Assembly (NCBI RefSeq): GCF_006716675.1
Contig: NZ_VFPM01000004.1
Location: 62,001-126,000 of the forward strand
Length of the DNA: 64,000 bases
DNA from: Humibacillus xanthopallidus
GTDB taxonomy: Bacteria; Actinomycetota; Actinomycetes; Actinomycetales; Dermatophilaceae
Direction: 5' to 3'
The first letter of the stretch is position 1; each line of letters opens with the position of its first letter. The notes under the pieces are model-generated. The model was not told the DNA's origin. It worked only from the letters and a program-made list of their open reading frames with translations, and ran no database searches. Below, one piece after another: positions 25,870-34,956 of the stretch. A program made the translations under genes and the position numbers.

Positions 25870-27150
25870 GTGACGGTCTCGGAGGGCACGGCAGCGCGTC
25901 TCGGCGCACGCACGGCCGACCAGATGAGCGTGCGACGCCACAACCTCTCCGTCGTGCTCAACCACCTGCGCGTCCACGGGGGGCGCTCGCGGGCCCGCAT
26001 CGCCGCGGAGACCGGGCTCAACAAGGCCACCGTCTCGAGCCTCGTCGCCGAGCTCCTCGCGCGCGGCCTCGTCCGTGAGGGTGAGATCGAGCGCGGCAGC
26101 GTCGGCCGGCCGGGGCAGACGATCGAGCTCGACGCGCACAACTTCATCGCCCTGGGCGCCGAGGTCGCCACCGACTACGTCTCCGTCATCGCGATGAACC
26201 TCCGCGGCGAGCCGGTGTCCGAGCAGCGGCTGGCCCTCGACACGGCAGGTCTGCGGGCCGAGGCGGTCCTGCGCCGACTCGCGGGCCTCGTCGACTCGGT
26301 CATCGACCCCCTCGCGGCCCAGGGCGCCGTGCCCGTCGGCCTCACCCTCGCCCTGCCGGGCATCACCGACCCGGCCTCGGGCCTCGTGTGGGACGCCCCC
26401 AACCTCGGATGGCACGAGACCGCCGTCCTCGAGCCGCTGCGCACGCACCTCGGCGAGCCCGGCTACCCCATCCTCATCGAGAACGAGGCGAACGCGGCGG
26501 TCCTCGCCGAGCTCGACGTGCGAGGCCGCACCTCACCCCCCGACCTGCTCCTCATCACCGGCGCGACGGGCGTCGGCGGCGGCATCGTCACCGGCGGCCG
26601 GCTGCTGCGCGGCAGCCGTGGGTTCGCCGGCGAGCTCGGCCACATGCAGGTCGACCCCGCGGGGCGTCGCTGCCGGTGCGGGCGCGTCGGCTGCTTCGAG
26701 ACCGTCGTCGGGCTCGGCGCCCTGCTGCGCGCACTCGCACCCGCCGACGACCCGGTGCGCGACCCGTCGATCGACGTCGTCCAGCGGCTCGACGTGGTGC
26801 GGAGCCGCTTGGAGGCGGGCGACCCGCGCGCGCTCGCCGCCGTCGAGCAGATCGGTGACGGCCTCGTCCAGGGCTGCGGCAGCCTCGTCAACATCTTCAA
26901 CCCCGGCATGGTCGTGCTCGGCGGCTACTTCGCCGCCCTCGGGCCGTGGTTCGCGCCCCGCCTGCGGTCCGACCTCGACACGGAGGTCTTCGCACCGAAG
27001 TCGGGCGGCTGCCGGATCGAGCTCTCGACACTGGGCTTCTCCGCAGCCGTCCGCGGGGGCGCGCTGCGTGCCACGCGTCATGTCTTCGACGACCCCGGCC
27101 TCGTGCCGTATCGCGCCGAGGCCGGCCATCTGTCGGGCGTCATGTCCTGA
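25870..27150 (+). CDS. ROK family transcriptional regulator (second)
   Basis: 426 residues. Winged HTH (LNHLRVHGGRSRARIAAETGL, then NKATVSSLVAELLARGLV) and a ROK fold: phosphate-loop-like LGAEVATDYVSVIAMNLRGE, GATGVGGGIVTGGRLLRGSRG, and the zinc cluster GHMQVDPAGRRCRCGRVGCFE. GTG 25870 is chosen because GGAGGGGG lies about 6 nt upstream; longer in-frame starts run back into eboF. Its promoter contains the element shared with the ROK at 7286. Sits between the ebo-type operon and the ThuA-dehydrogenase fusion, and probably controls the latter (inference). Confidence 0.9.
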   Translation: MTVSEGTAARLGARTADQMSVRRHNLSVVLNHLRVHGGRSRARIAAETGLNKATVSSLVAELLARGLVREGEIERGSVGRPGQTIELDAHNFIALGAEVATDYVSVIAMNLRGEPVSEQRLALDTAGLRAEAVLRRLAGLVDSVIDPLAAQGAVPVGLTLALPGITDPASGLVWDAPNLGWHETAVLEPLRTHLGEPGYPILIENEANAAVLAELDVRGRTSPPDLLLITGATGVGGGIVTGGRLLRGSRGFAGELGHMQVDPAGRRCRCGRVGCFETVVGLGALLRALAPADDPVRDPSIDVVQRLDVVRSRLEAGDPRALAAVEQIGDGLVQGCGSLVNIFNPGMVVLGGYFAALGPWFAPRLRSDLDTEVFAPKSGGCRIELSTLGFSAAVRGGALRATRHVFDDPGLVPYRAEAGHLSGVMS

Positions 27151-27202
27151 CCGGCGCCACACATCGCCTGCTCGGGTGCACCGAGCAGTGAGGGGGCGCC
27201 GG
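27151..27202 (+). terminator. Nested hairpin terminator after second ROK gene
   Basis: The outer stem CCGGCGCC/GGCGCCGG encloses an inner stem CTGCTCGG/CCGAGCAG with a 5-nt loop. It begins directly after the stop codon. Confidence 0.7.
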
Positions 27203-27240
27203 CCCGAGACCCCGGCGCGGAACGACACCGCCTCCACCAC

Positions 27241-27297
27241 AGCAGAGCCGCAGGACCAGAGCAGGGCCGCAGGACTACAGCACCACCGCAGGACCAA
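27241..27297 (+). repeat. 19-bp imperfect tandem repeat in leader of ThuA-dehydrogenase gene
   Basis: Three 19-bp units beginning AGCA and containing CCGCAGGAC, with 3-5 differences between units. They occupy the middle of the 221-bp intergenic region; a GAGGAGGAGCAGGGG ribosome region follows just before the ATG at 27372. Confidence 0.75.
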
Positions 27298-27371
27298 GGG
27301 CCGAACGACCGGGGACCCGCCCCGGACCGCAGGGAGCGCAACCACACCACCTTCTCGAGGAGGAGCAGGGG

Positions 27372-30300
27372 ATGAGATTGCTCACGAGTAGGGCATGGCA
27401 ACGCACACGGCGACTGGTGGCCGTCGTCGTCGCCATGCTCGTTGTGCTGCCCATGGCGGTCACGTGGTCCGCCGGGGCTGCGTCGGCCCACGACGGCCAC
27501 GGTGAGACCGACCCGTTCACGGCACTGGTCTTCAGCAAGACGGCCGCGTTCCGTCACGGGTCGATCCCGGCCGGTGTCGCGGCGATCCAGAAGCTCGGCG
27601 CCGACCACGGCTTCACCGTCGACGCCACCGAGGACGCCGGCGCCTTCACCGACGCCAACCTCGCCAAGTACGACGTCGTCATTTGGCTTTCCACGACCGG
27701 CGACGTCCTCGACACGACCCAGCAGGCGGCCTTCGAGCGCTACATCAAGGCGGGCGGCGGCTACGCGGGCGTCCACGCCGCATCCGACACCGAGTACGAC
27801 TGGCCGTGGTACGGCGAGCTCGTCGGGGCCTGGTTCTCGGGCCACCCCGCCGGCACCCCCGCCCACACCGTCAACGTGCAGGACCACGCCCACCCGTCGA
27901 CGGCCGGGCTCCCCAGCCTGTGGAACCGCACCGACGAGCTCTACAACTTCCGCACCAACCCCATGGGCAAGGTGCACGTCCTCGCCTCCCTCGACGAGAG
28001 CTCGTACGCGGGCGGCACGATGGGCAGCGAGCACCCGATCTCCTGGTGCCGCGACTACGACGGCGGCCGCACGTGGTACACCGGTCTCGGCCACACCGAC
28101 GCCAGCTTCACCGACCCGCAGTTCCTCACCCACCTGCTCGGCGGCATCCGGACCGCGGCGGGCGTCGTCTCGGCCGACTGCGCGGCAACGCTCCCGGCCA
28201 GCTTCGAGAAGGTCACGCTCGACGACAACACGGCCAACCCGATGGAGCTCGACATCGCCGAGGACGGTCGCGTGTTCTACGTCGACCGGGGCGGTGACGT
28301 CCGGGTGATCCAGACCAACGGCAACGTCTCCACCGCCGGGACCCTCCCGGTCTACACCGGCCAGGAGTTCGGGTTGCTCGGGATCGCCCTCGACCCCGAC
28401 TTCACCTCGAACAACTGGCTCTACCTCTACCACTCGCCGGCCGGCGCCGCGTCGGTCGACCGGGTGACGAGGTACACGGTGAGCGGCAACACCCTCAGCA
28501 CGGCGTCCGCGACCGAGATCATCGAGATTCCGGTGCAGCGCAACGAGTGCTGCCATGCCGGAGGAGCCCTCGAGTTCGACAACGACGGCAACCTCTACAT
28601 CGCGACGGGTGACAACACCAACCCGTTCGCCTCAGACGGCTACGCGCCGCTCGACGAGCGCGCCGGCCGGTCCGCCTGGGACGCCCAGCGCTCGTCCGCC
28701 AACACCAACAGCCTCTCGGGCAAGATCCTCAAGATCACCCCGAAGGACGCTGGCGGCTACGACATCCCCGCGGGCAACCTCTTCGCGCCGGGCACGGCGA
28801 AGACCCGTCCCGAGATCTTCGGCATGGGCTTTCGCAACCCGTTCCGCATCGGGCTGGACGAGCAGACCGGTGCGGTCCTCGTGGCCGACTACGGCCCGGA
28901 CGCCGGGTCCTCGAACCCGAGTCGCGGACCGGACGGTCGGGTCGAGTGGAACATCGTCGACAAGCCCGGCTTCTACGGCTGGCCGTACTGCGTCGGGGCC
29001 AACACCCCCTACGTCGACTACGACTTCGCCACGACCCAGTCGGGCTCGGCCTACACCTGCGCCGCTCCCGTCAACGACTCGCCGAACAACACGGGTCTGA
29101 CCCAGCTGCCGCCGGCCATCGGCGCAGAGCTGTGGCAGGGCAAGTCGAGCACGGCGAACCCGGAGGTCGGCGGCAGTGGTGCGCCGACGACCTCGGGCAC
29201 GTACGCCTACGACCCCGACCTGAAGTCGGACCGCAAGTGGCCGGCCTACTTCGACGAGAAGGCGATCTGGGCCGACTGGAACAACAGCCGGCTGTTCACC
29301 GTGCAGCTGAACGACCAGCACACGGACGTCGTCGACCTGAACCGCTTCCTGCCGAACCTGCCGATGACGCGGCCGCACGCCCTGCAGTTCGGTCCGGACG
29401 GCGCGCTCTACATGATCGAGTGGGGCAGCGGCTTCGGTGGCAACAACGCCGACTCGGGGATCTACCGGATCGACTACGTCCAGGGCAACCGGGCACCCAT
29501 CGCGCGGGCGACCGCCACGCCCCTCTCCGGGCCGGCGCCGCTCAAGGTCGACTTCGACGGCTCCACGTCGCGAGACCCCGACGGCACCGAGGTGACCTTC
29601 GCCTGGGACTTCGACGGTGACGGCACGACCGACTCGACCGACGCGGTCACGTCGCACACCTACACGACCGTCGGTGACTACACGGCGCGCCTCACCGTCA
29701 CCGACGCGGACGGCCGCACGGCCGTGTCGAACCTCGACATCGTCGTCGGCAACACGGCGCCGAAGGTCGAGATCATCGCACCCGTCGACGGTGGCTTCTT
29801 CGAGTTCGGCGACACCATCTCCTACGAGGTGAAGGTCACCGACCCGGAGGACGGCGTCATCGACTGCGACAAGGTCGTCGTCCAGCCTGCCCTCGGCCAC
29901 GACGAGCACGCCCACGGCTACGAGCAGTACTCGGGATGCTCGGGGACCTTCCCCCTGCCCGGTGACGAGGGCCACGTGGGCGCCGACATCTTCGGCACCA
30001 TCACGGCCTCCTACACCGACAAGGGTGCGACCGGCGCCTCGGCCCTCACCGGCCAGGACACCGTCGTCGTCCACACGAAGCGCAAGGAGGCGGAGTTCTT
30101 CGACGCCACCGGCCGCGTCGGCAGCGGCACGAACGGCGACCCCGGTGTCGTCGTCGAGGCCGCCGGTGACAACCTCGGCGGGGGCAGCAACATCGGGTAC
30201 ATCGAGCCCGGTGACTGGATCCGGTGGGACGTCATGAACCTGACGAACATCGACACCATCACGATGCGCGCGGCGTCCGACGCCGGCGGCGCCGACTGGG

Positions 30301-32210
30301 AGGTCCGCACCGGTGCTCCCGACGGCCCGGCCGTCGCCAAGATCCGGGTGGAGCCCACGGCTGGCTGGCAGAGCTACCAGTACTTCTCGGGCACGGTGAG
30401 CGGTGCGAGCGCCAGGGTGTCGGGTCCGCTCTTCTTCGTCCAGCTGACGGGTGGGTCCAACATCAACTGGATCGACTTCGGTGGTCGCGGGGTCACCGAG
30501 AACCAGCGGCCCGCGCTCAGCCTGACGGCGACGCCGACGACCGGTGACGGGCCCCTCGAGGTCGCCTTCACCGCGACGGCGACCGACCCCGACGGCGACG
30601 TCCCGATCACCTACGCGTGGAACTTCGGTGACGGAGCGACTGACGACACCGGCCAGACCGGTGCGGCGACGCACACGTACACCAAGCCGGGCAGCTACCG
30701 GGCGACGGTCACCGCGACCGACTCCCGGGGCGCGAAGGCGACCACGTATGTGGCGATCCGGGTCAACACGCCGCTCCCGACGTGCTTCACCGGACGGTCC
30801 GACGGCTTCGACGGCACGGCGCTCGACACGAAGCGGTGGGACAGCACCGTGCGGGCCGACAGCGATCTGTCCGTCGCCGACGGTCACCTCGTCATCAAGC
30901 TCGCGGCCCCCGACCTCTACGGAGCCACGGGCGGTGCCACGCCGAACCTCGTGCTGCAGCACCTCCCCGGTGGTGCGTTCGAGGCCACGACCAAGGTGAC
31001 GTTCCCGGCGGTCCGCCAGTACCAGCAGGCGGGCCTGATCATCTACGGCGACGACAACAACTACCTGAAGCTCGTCATGCAGGGCCGCACGGCATCGCCC
31101 GACAAGGCGGGCCGCGTCGTCCAGTTCCTCGCCGAGGTGGGTGGCTCCGCGTCGGAGACGAACTCGGCCGCCCTGGGCGCCTCCTTCCCGGAGACGTTCT
31201 GGCTGCGCCTGTCGAGCAGCAACGGGCTCGACGTCACGGCTCAGTACAGCGCCGACGGCAACACGTGGAGCACGATCAGCGGAACGCGGTCCCTCACGGG
31301 GATCAACGAGCCGCGGATCGGTCTCTGGGGCACGGCCAACCAGGCCGCCGCCCTGCCGATCACCGCGACGTTCGACTACTTCACGCTGACCCCGGACGAC
31401 ACCGCGACCGACTGCACCGTCAAGGACACGACGGCGCCCGTGGTGACGGTGACCAGCGACCCTGCATCCCCTGACGGGGCCAACGGGTGGTTCACCGGGC
31501 CGGTGACGCTCACCGCCGCGGCCACGGACGACGTGACCAAGGCGCCCGCCATCGAGTACCGCATCGGTGACGGCGCGTGGGCGGCATACGCGGGTCCCGT
31601 CGGGCTGACCACGGACGGCACGTATGCCGTGCAGTTCCGTGCCACCGACGAGGCCGGCAACACCTCCGAGGTCAAGACGGTCGGCGTCAGGATCGACTCG
31701 GTCGGACCGACGGTGACGGCCAAGGACGGCGCGCAGTTCACGCTCGGGTCGGACGGCGTCTACGCGAAGGTGTCGTTCACGCTCTACGACCTCAACAAGG
31801 TCGACCGCCTCACCCTGAACGGGAAGGAGATGGACCTGACGGACAACGTCTGGTCCGACCTCAACTCGGTCACGCCGGGTGCCTTCAGCGCCACGCTGGG
31901 TGAGAACACCCTCGTCGTCCGGGACGTCGTCGGCAACGCCACCACCGTGACGTTCACGCTGGAGCAGCCGTGGACGGTCGCCCGGATGGTGATCGCGGAC
32001 GGCGTCGAGGCCGGTGACCTGACGGCCCCGCAGGCCAAGGGACTCACCGACCGGCTCGACAACGTCGAGCGGCAGATCGCCGCCGGCAACACGGTCGCGA
32101 CCGGTCGGGTCATCGACACCTTCGTGTCGCGGGTGGAGACCTCGGTGACGCAGGCGGAGCGCAAAGCCGTCCTGCTCGCCCTCGCGGGCCTGATGCGGAC
32201 GGGTCTCTAG
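27372..32210 (+). CDS. Giant secreted ThuA/PQQ-type sugar dehydrogenase fusion with PKD, CBM6-like and FIMAH-like domains
   Basis: 1612 residues. Order: signal peptide to about 39; ThuA-like domain (about 49-260, VFSKTAAFRHGSI, GGGYAGVHAASD); glucose/sorbosone-dehydrogenase propeller (about 278-707, ECCHAGGALEFDNDGNLYIA); PKD (about 708-792); beta domain with GHDEHAHGY; CBM6-like (about 906-1038, EAEFFDATG, GYIEPGDWIRWD); PKD (about 1043-1133); DUF1349/concanavalin-like (about 1140-1343); OmpL47-type Ig repeats (about 1353-1530); helical FIMAH-like end. ThuA proteins in rhizobia act in trehalose catabolism through keto-sugars. Fusion to an oxidising propeller and sugar-binding modules suggests a cell-surface oxidase of a glycoside or polysaccharide (inference). 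Confidence 0.9.
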   Translation: MRLLTSRAWQRTRRLVAVVVAMLVVLPMAVTWSAGAASAHDGHGETDPFTALVFSKTAAFRHGSIPAGVAAIQKLGADHGFTVDATEDAGAFTDANLAKYDVVIWLSTTGDVLDTTQQAAFERYIKAGGGYAGVHAASDTEYDWPWYGELVGAWFSGHPAGTPAHTVNVQDHAHPSTAGLPSLWNRTDELYNFRTNPMGKVHVLASLDESSYAGGTMGSEHPISWCRDYDGGRTWYTGLGHTDASFTDPQFLTHLLGGIRTAAGVVSADCAATLPASFEKVTLDDNTANPMELDIAEDGRVFYVDRGGDVRVIQTNGNVSTAGTLPVYTGQEFGLLGIALDPDFTSNNWLYLYHSPAGAASVDRVTRYTVSGNTLSTASATEIIEIPVQRNECCHAGGALEFDNDGNLYIATGDNTNPFASDGYAPLDERAGRSAWDAQRSSANTNSLSGKILKITPKDAGGYDIPAGNLFAPGTAKTRPEIFGMGFRNPFRIGLDEQTGAVLVADYGPDAGSSNPSRGPDGRVEWNIVDKPGFYGWPYCVGANTPYVDYDFATTQSGSAYTCAAPVNDSPNNTGLTQLPPAIGAELWQGKSSTANPEVGGSGAPTTSGTYAYDPDLKSDRKWPAYFDEKAIWADWNNSRLFTVQLNDQHTDVVDLNRFLPNLPMTRPHALQFGPDGALYMIEWGSGFGGNNADSGIYRIDYVQGNRAPIARATATPLSGPAPLKVDFDGSTSRDPDGTEVTFAWDFDGDGTTDSTDAVTSHTYTTVGDYTARLTVTDADGRTAVSNLDIVVGNTAPKVEIIAPVDGGFFEFGDTISYEVKVTDPEDGVIDCDKVVVQPALGHDEHAHGYEQYSGCSGTFPLPGDEGHVGADIFGTITASYTDKGATGASALTGQDTVVVHTKRKEAEFFDATGRVGSGTNGDPGVVVEAAGDNLGGGSNIGYIEPGDWIRWDVMNLTNIDTITMRAASDAGGADWEVRTGAPDGPAVAKIRVEPTAGWQSYQYFSGTVSGASARVSGPLFFVQLTGGSNINWIDFGGRGVTENQRPALSLTATPTTGDGPLEVAFTATATDPDGDVPITYAWNFGDGATDDTGQTGAATHTYTKPGSYRATVTATDSRGAKATTYVAIRVNTPLPTCFTGRSDGFDGTALDTKRWDSTVRADSDLSVADGHLVIKLAAPDLYGATGGATPNLVLQHLPGGAFEATTKVTFPAVRQYQQAGLIIYGDDNNYLKLVMQGRTASPDKAGRVVQFLAEVGGSASETNSAALGASFPETFWLRLSSSNGLDVTAQYSADGNTWSTISGTRSLTGINEPRIGLWGTANQAAALPITATFDYFTLTPDDTATDCTVKDTTAPVVTVTSDPASPDGANGWFTGPVTLTAAATDDVTKAPAIEYRIGDGAWAAYAGPVGLTTDGTYAVQFRATDEAGNTSEVKTVGVRIDSVGPTVTAKDGAQFTLGSDGVYAKVSFTLYDLNKVDRLTLNGKEMDLTDNVWSDLNSVTPGAFSATLGENTLVVRDVVGNATTVTFTLEQPWTVARMVIADGVEAGDLTAPQAKGLTDRLDNVERQIAAGNTVATGRVIDTFVSRVETSVTQAERKAVLLALAGLMRTGL

Positions 32211-32218
32211 GCAGTGTT

Positions 32219-32398
32219 CCGTCACGAGCAGCTCGGTCTCGACCCGGACTCGCGCCGGTGGACCACCCGCCCGCCGGTGGATTTTCGGCACACCGGCGGA
32301 CGGGAGCCGAGCTCCCCGTGACGGAGGGGCGCGGGTGCCCATGGCACCCGCGTCCCGGTGGGCCGGCGCCGGGGCAGTGCGCTCCGTCCCGGCGCCGG
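32219..32398 (+). terminator. Highly structured intergenic region with three hairpins
   Basis: CCGTCACG (32219) pairs with CGTGACGG (32317-32324) as a long outer stem. CGCGGGTGCC/GGCACCCGCG (32330-32352) is a perfect 10-bp stem with a 3-nt loop. CCGGCGCCGGG/CCCGGCGCCGG (32363-32398) is an 11-bp stem. Together they separate the giant gene from the TIM-barrel gene; termination or mRNA processing is likely. Confidence 0.65.
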
Positions 32399-32462
32399 TC
32401 CGCCGCAACCTACCAACGTCCCGCACCCCCGGGACTGCACTGAGAGAAAGAGAGAGCACCTC

Positions 32463-33470
32463 ATGACACGACCCATCACCCTCTTCACCGGACAGTGGGC
32501 CGACCTGCCTTTCGAGGAGGTCGCCCGACTCGCGGGGGAGTGGGGCTACGACGGACTCGAGATCGCGTGCTGGGGCGACCACCTCGACCCGTGGCGTTGG
32601 GACGACGCCGACTACGTCCAGTCCAAGCGGGACGTGCTGGAGCGCAACGGCCTCTCGGTCTGGACCATCTCGAACCACCTCAAGGGGCAGGCCGTCTGCG
32701 ACGACCCGATCGACACGCGACACCGCGACATCCTGTCCGACCGCGTCTGGGGCGACGGGGACCCCGAAGGGGTGCGCCAGCGCGCCGCCGAGGAGATGAA
32801 GAACACGGCCCGGCTCGCGGCCGCGCTGGGGGTCTCCACCGTCACGGGCTTCACCGGCTCGTCGATCTGGAAGTACGTCGCGATGTTCCCGCCGGCCTCC
32901 GACGCCCTCATCGAGGCCGGGTACCAGGACTTCGCCGACCGGTGGAACCCCATCCTCGACGTGTTCGACGAGGTCGGGGTGCGCTTCGCGCACGAGGTGC
33001 ACCCGTCCGAGATCGCCTACGACTACTGGACGACGGTGCGCACCCTCGAGGCCATCGGGCACCGCGACGCGTTCGGCCTCAACTGGGACCCCAGCCACAT
33101 GGTCTGGCAGGACATCGACCCCGTCGGCTTCCTCTGGGACTTCAAGGACAAGATCGCCCACGTCCACTGCAAGGACACGAAGAAGCGGGTCGGCAACGGC
33201 CGCAACGGCCGGCTCTCGTCGCACCTGCCCTGGGCCGACCCCCGTCGCGGCTGGGACTTCATCTCGACCGGACACGGCGACGTGCCGTGGGAGGACGCGT
33301 TCCGCATGCTCAATGCCATCGGCTACGACGGTCCGCTCTCGGTCGAGTGGGAGGACGCCGGAATGGACCGTCTCGTCGGAGCGCCCGAGGCGCTCGGCTT
33401 CGTGCGCCGGCTCTCGTCGTACGAGCCGTCGGCCGCCGCCTTCGACGCCGCCTTCTCGACGAAGGACTGA
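32463..33470 (+). CDS. Sugar phosphate isomerase/epimerase (cytosolic TIM barrel)
   Basis: 335 residues with no signal peptide. Family motifs are LAGEWGYDGLEIACWGDH, LNWDPSHMVWQDID, KIAHVHCKDTK and GPLSVEWEDAGMDR, giving the expected Glu/Asp/His/Glu metal ligands; the substrate pocket includes FAHEVHPSEIAYD. Similar barrels sit beside ThuA and Gfo/Idh/MocA genes in sugar-catabolic loci. The ATG at 32463 begins the domain; GAGAGAAAGAGAGAG upstream is a purine-rich, weak ribosome site. Flanked by two secreted ThuA-domain proteins, it is the likely intracellular partner of that set. Confidence 0.9.
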   Translation: MTRPITLFTGQWADLPFEEVARLAGEWGYDGLEIACWGDHLDPWRWDDADYVQSKRDVLERNGLSVWTISNHLKGQAVCDDPIDTRHRDILSDRVWGDGDPEGVRQRAAEEMKNTARLAAALGVSTVTGFTGSSIWKYVAMFPPASDALIEAGYQDFADRWNPILDVFDEVGVRFAHEVHPSEIAYDYWTTVRTLEAIGHRDAFGLNWDPSHMVWQDIDPVGFLWDFKDKIAHVHCKDTKKRVGNGRNGRLSSHLPWADPRRGWDFISTGHGDVPWEDAFRMLNAIGYDGPLSVEWEDAGMDRLVGAPEALGFVRRLSSYEPSAAAFDAAFSTKD

Positions 33471-33522
33471 CCCGGCGCCCACGAGGCAGCACTCCCGCCA
33501 CCTCACCCAGCAGCTCACCAGA

Positions 33523-33558
33523 AGCACCTCACACAGCACCTCACACAGCACCTCACAC
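33523..33558 (+). repeat. 12-bp perfect tandem repeat upstream of ThuA gene
   Basis: AGCACCTCACAC three times without mismatch, running directly into the AAGGAG ribosome site of the ATG at 33571. Slippage here would move the promoter relative to the ribosome site in 12-bp steps. Confidence 0.9.
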
Positions 33559-33570
33559 AAGGAGACAACC

Positions 33571-34803
33571 ATGACAACGACACACCGACGTGTCGGCCCG
33601 GGCCGCCTGCTCGGGACCTTCGCCGGACTCGCCGCGCTCCTGCTCGGCTTCGGGGCAGCGTCGGCCGGCGCCGCCGGCGCCGCCGGCGCCGCCGGCACCG
33701 CAGCCGGCACCGCAGCCGTCACCGCTGGCACCGCAGCCGTCACCGCCGGCACCGCGGCCGCCACTACAGGGGAGTACAAGGTCCTCGTCGTCGGCAAGAC
33801 CCTCGGCTTCCGCCACTCGCACATCGACGAGACGACGAACGCCGTCATCGACATGGGCCGCGAGAGCGGCTTCACCGTCGACGTCTGGGACCCGCCGAAC
33901 AGCTCCGGCGGCTGGTGGGGACCCGGGTCGCCGGGTCAGCCCGCCCTCACGATGGCGAGCACCCCGTTCACGAGCGCCGAGAACCTGTCGAAGTACGCGA
34001 CGATCATCTTCGCCTCGCCCGTCGACAACACGAACAGCATGAACCCGGCGACGCCGAGACTGCTCAACGACTCGGAGCTCGCAGCGTTCCAGGGCTACAT
34101 CCGCGGCGGCGGTGGCTACGTCGGCCTCCACGCGGCGACCGACACCATGCACTCGGTGCCGTGGTACAGCAAGCTCTCGGGCGGCGGGGCCCGCTTCGTC
34201 AACCACCCCGCTCAGCAGACCGCGACCATGCGCGTCGAGGACCCGACGCACCCCTCGACCACGCACCTGCCGAGCGCGTGGGTCCGGTTCGACGAGTGGT
34301 ACAACTTCTCGTCGAACCCCCGCGACTCCGTGCGGGTCCTCATCACGCTCGACGAGTCGACCTACAGCGGAGGCCGGATGGGCGCCGACCACCCGATCGC
34401 CTGGTGCCACAACTTCGAGGGTGGTCGCTCCTGGTACGAAGGCGCCGGTCACGTCGACTCCTCGTACTCCGACCCGGTCTTCCTCGAGCACCTCAAGGGC
34501 GGGATCGAGTGGACCGCCGGCAGGGTGAGCGGCGGCGGGGACTGCGTGACCTTCGCCGAGGTCAAGGGCCTGCTGACCGCCTCCGACGACGGCTCGGTGC
34601 GTTCGGAGAAGCTCACGGCTCAGGTCGAGGAGCGGCTCGCCGCCGCCGAGGCCGCAGCCGAGGCCGGCGACCGCGACGCCGCGCTGCAGGCGCTGCAGAC
34701 GGCGCGGGGAAAGGCCAACGGTCTCATCGACGAGCACGAGGTCTCCGGCAAGATCGCCGACCTCATGGAGTGGCAGGAGGGCCTGCGCACCGCCGGCAGG
34801 TGA
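33571..34803 (+). CDS. Secreted ThuA-domain protein with C-terminal FIMAH-like domain
   Basis: 410 residues. Signal peptide to about residue 32, then an Ala/Gly/Thr-only stretch (about 33-66) encoded by GC-rich triplet and hexamer repeats. A ThuA-like glutamine-amidotransferase-fold domain follows (about 70-325: VLVVGKTLGFRHSHID, GGGGYVGLHAATDTMHS, GADHPIAWCHNFEGGRSWY). The C-terminal helical domain (about 330-410) is similar to the ends of the proteins at 15119 and 27372. The ATG has AAGGAG 7 nt upstream. Probably works outside the cell with the two dehydrogenase fusions; the shared terminal domain may be a docking or surface-anchoring module (inference). Confidence 0.9.
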   Translation: MTTTHRRVGPGRLLGTFAGLAALLLGFGAASAGAAGAAGAAGTAAGTAAVTAGTAAVTAGTAAATTGEYKVLVVGKTLGFRHSHIDETTNAVIDMGRESGFTVDVWDPPNSSGGWWGPGSPGQPALTMASTPFTSAENLSKYATIIFASPVDNTNSMNPATPRLLNDSELAAFQGYIRGGGGYVGLHAATDTMHSVPWYSKLSGGGARFVNHPAQQTATMRVEDPTHPSTTHLPSAWVRFDEWYNFSSNPRDSVRVLITLDESTYSGGRMGADHPIAWCHNFEGGRSWYEGAGHVDSSYSDPVFLEHLKGGIEWTAGRVSGGGDCVTFAEVKGLLTASDDGSVRSEKLTAQVEERLAAAEAAAEAGDRDAALQALQTARGKANGLIDEHEVSGKIADLMEWQEGLRTAGR

Positions 34804-34813
34804 GGCGAGGCCC

Positions 34814-34869
34814 GGCGCTCCGAGCGCCCGGGGCCGAGGGGGCGTGGTCGCTGCGCGCGACCGCGCCCC
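34814..34869 (+). terminator. Twin hairpins after ThuA gene
   Basis: GGCGCTC-c-GAGCGCC (34814-34828), then GGGGCGTGGTCGC/GCGACCGCGCCCC (34839-34869, one mismatch). They close the + strand carbohydrate region. Confidence 0.6.
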
Positions 34870-34944
34870 TTCGGCGCACCCGGCCTTCCGGCACACCCGG
34901 CCTCGCGGCAGACCTGCCTCTCGACGGGTCTCCAAAGACGGGGC

Positions 34945-34950
34945 TACCGT
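34945..34950 (+). promoter_or_regulatory. -10 box of leaderless promoter for VOC gene
   Basis: TACCGT, 6 nt before the ATG at 34957; no ribosome site. Confidence 0.5.
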
Positions 34951-34956
34951 GCGGGG

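Noticed and set aside
28632..33875. Minus-strand open frame of 1747 codons
   Set aside because: It is antisense to the giant ThuA-dehydrogenase gene and its neighbour. The open frame follows from third-position GC and shows no protein family features.
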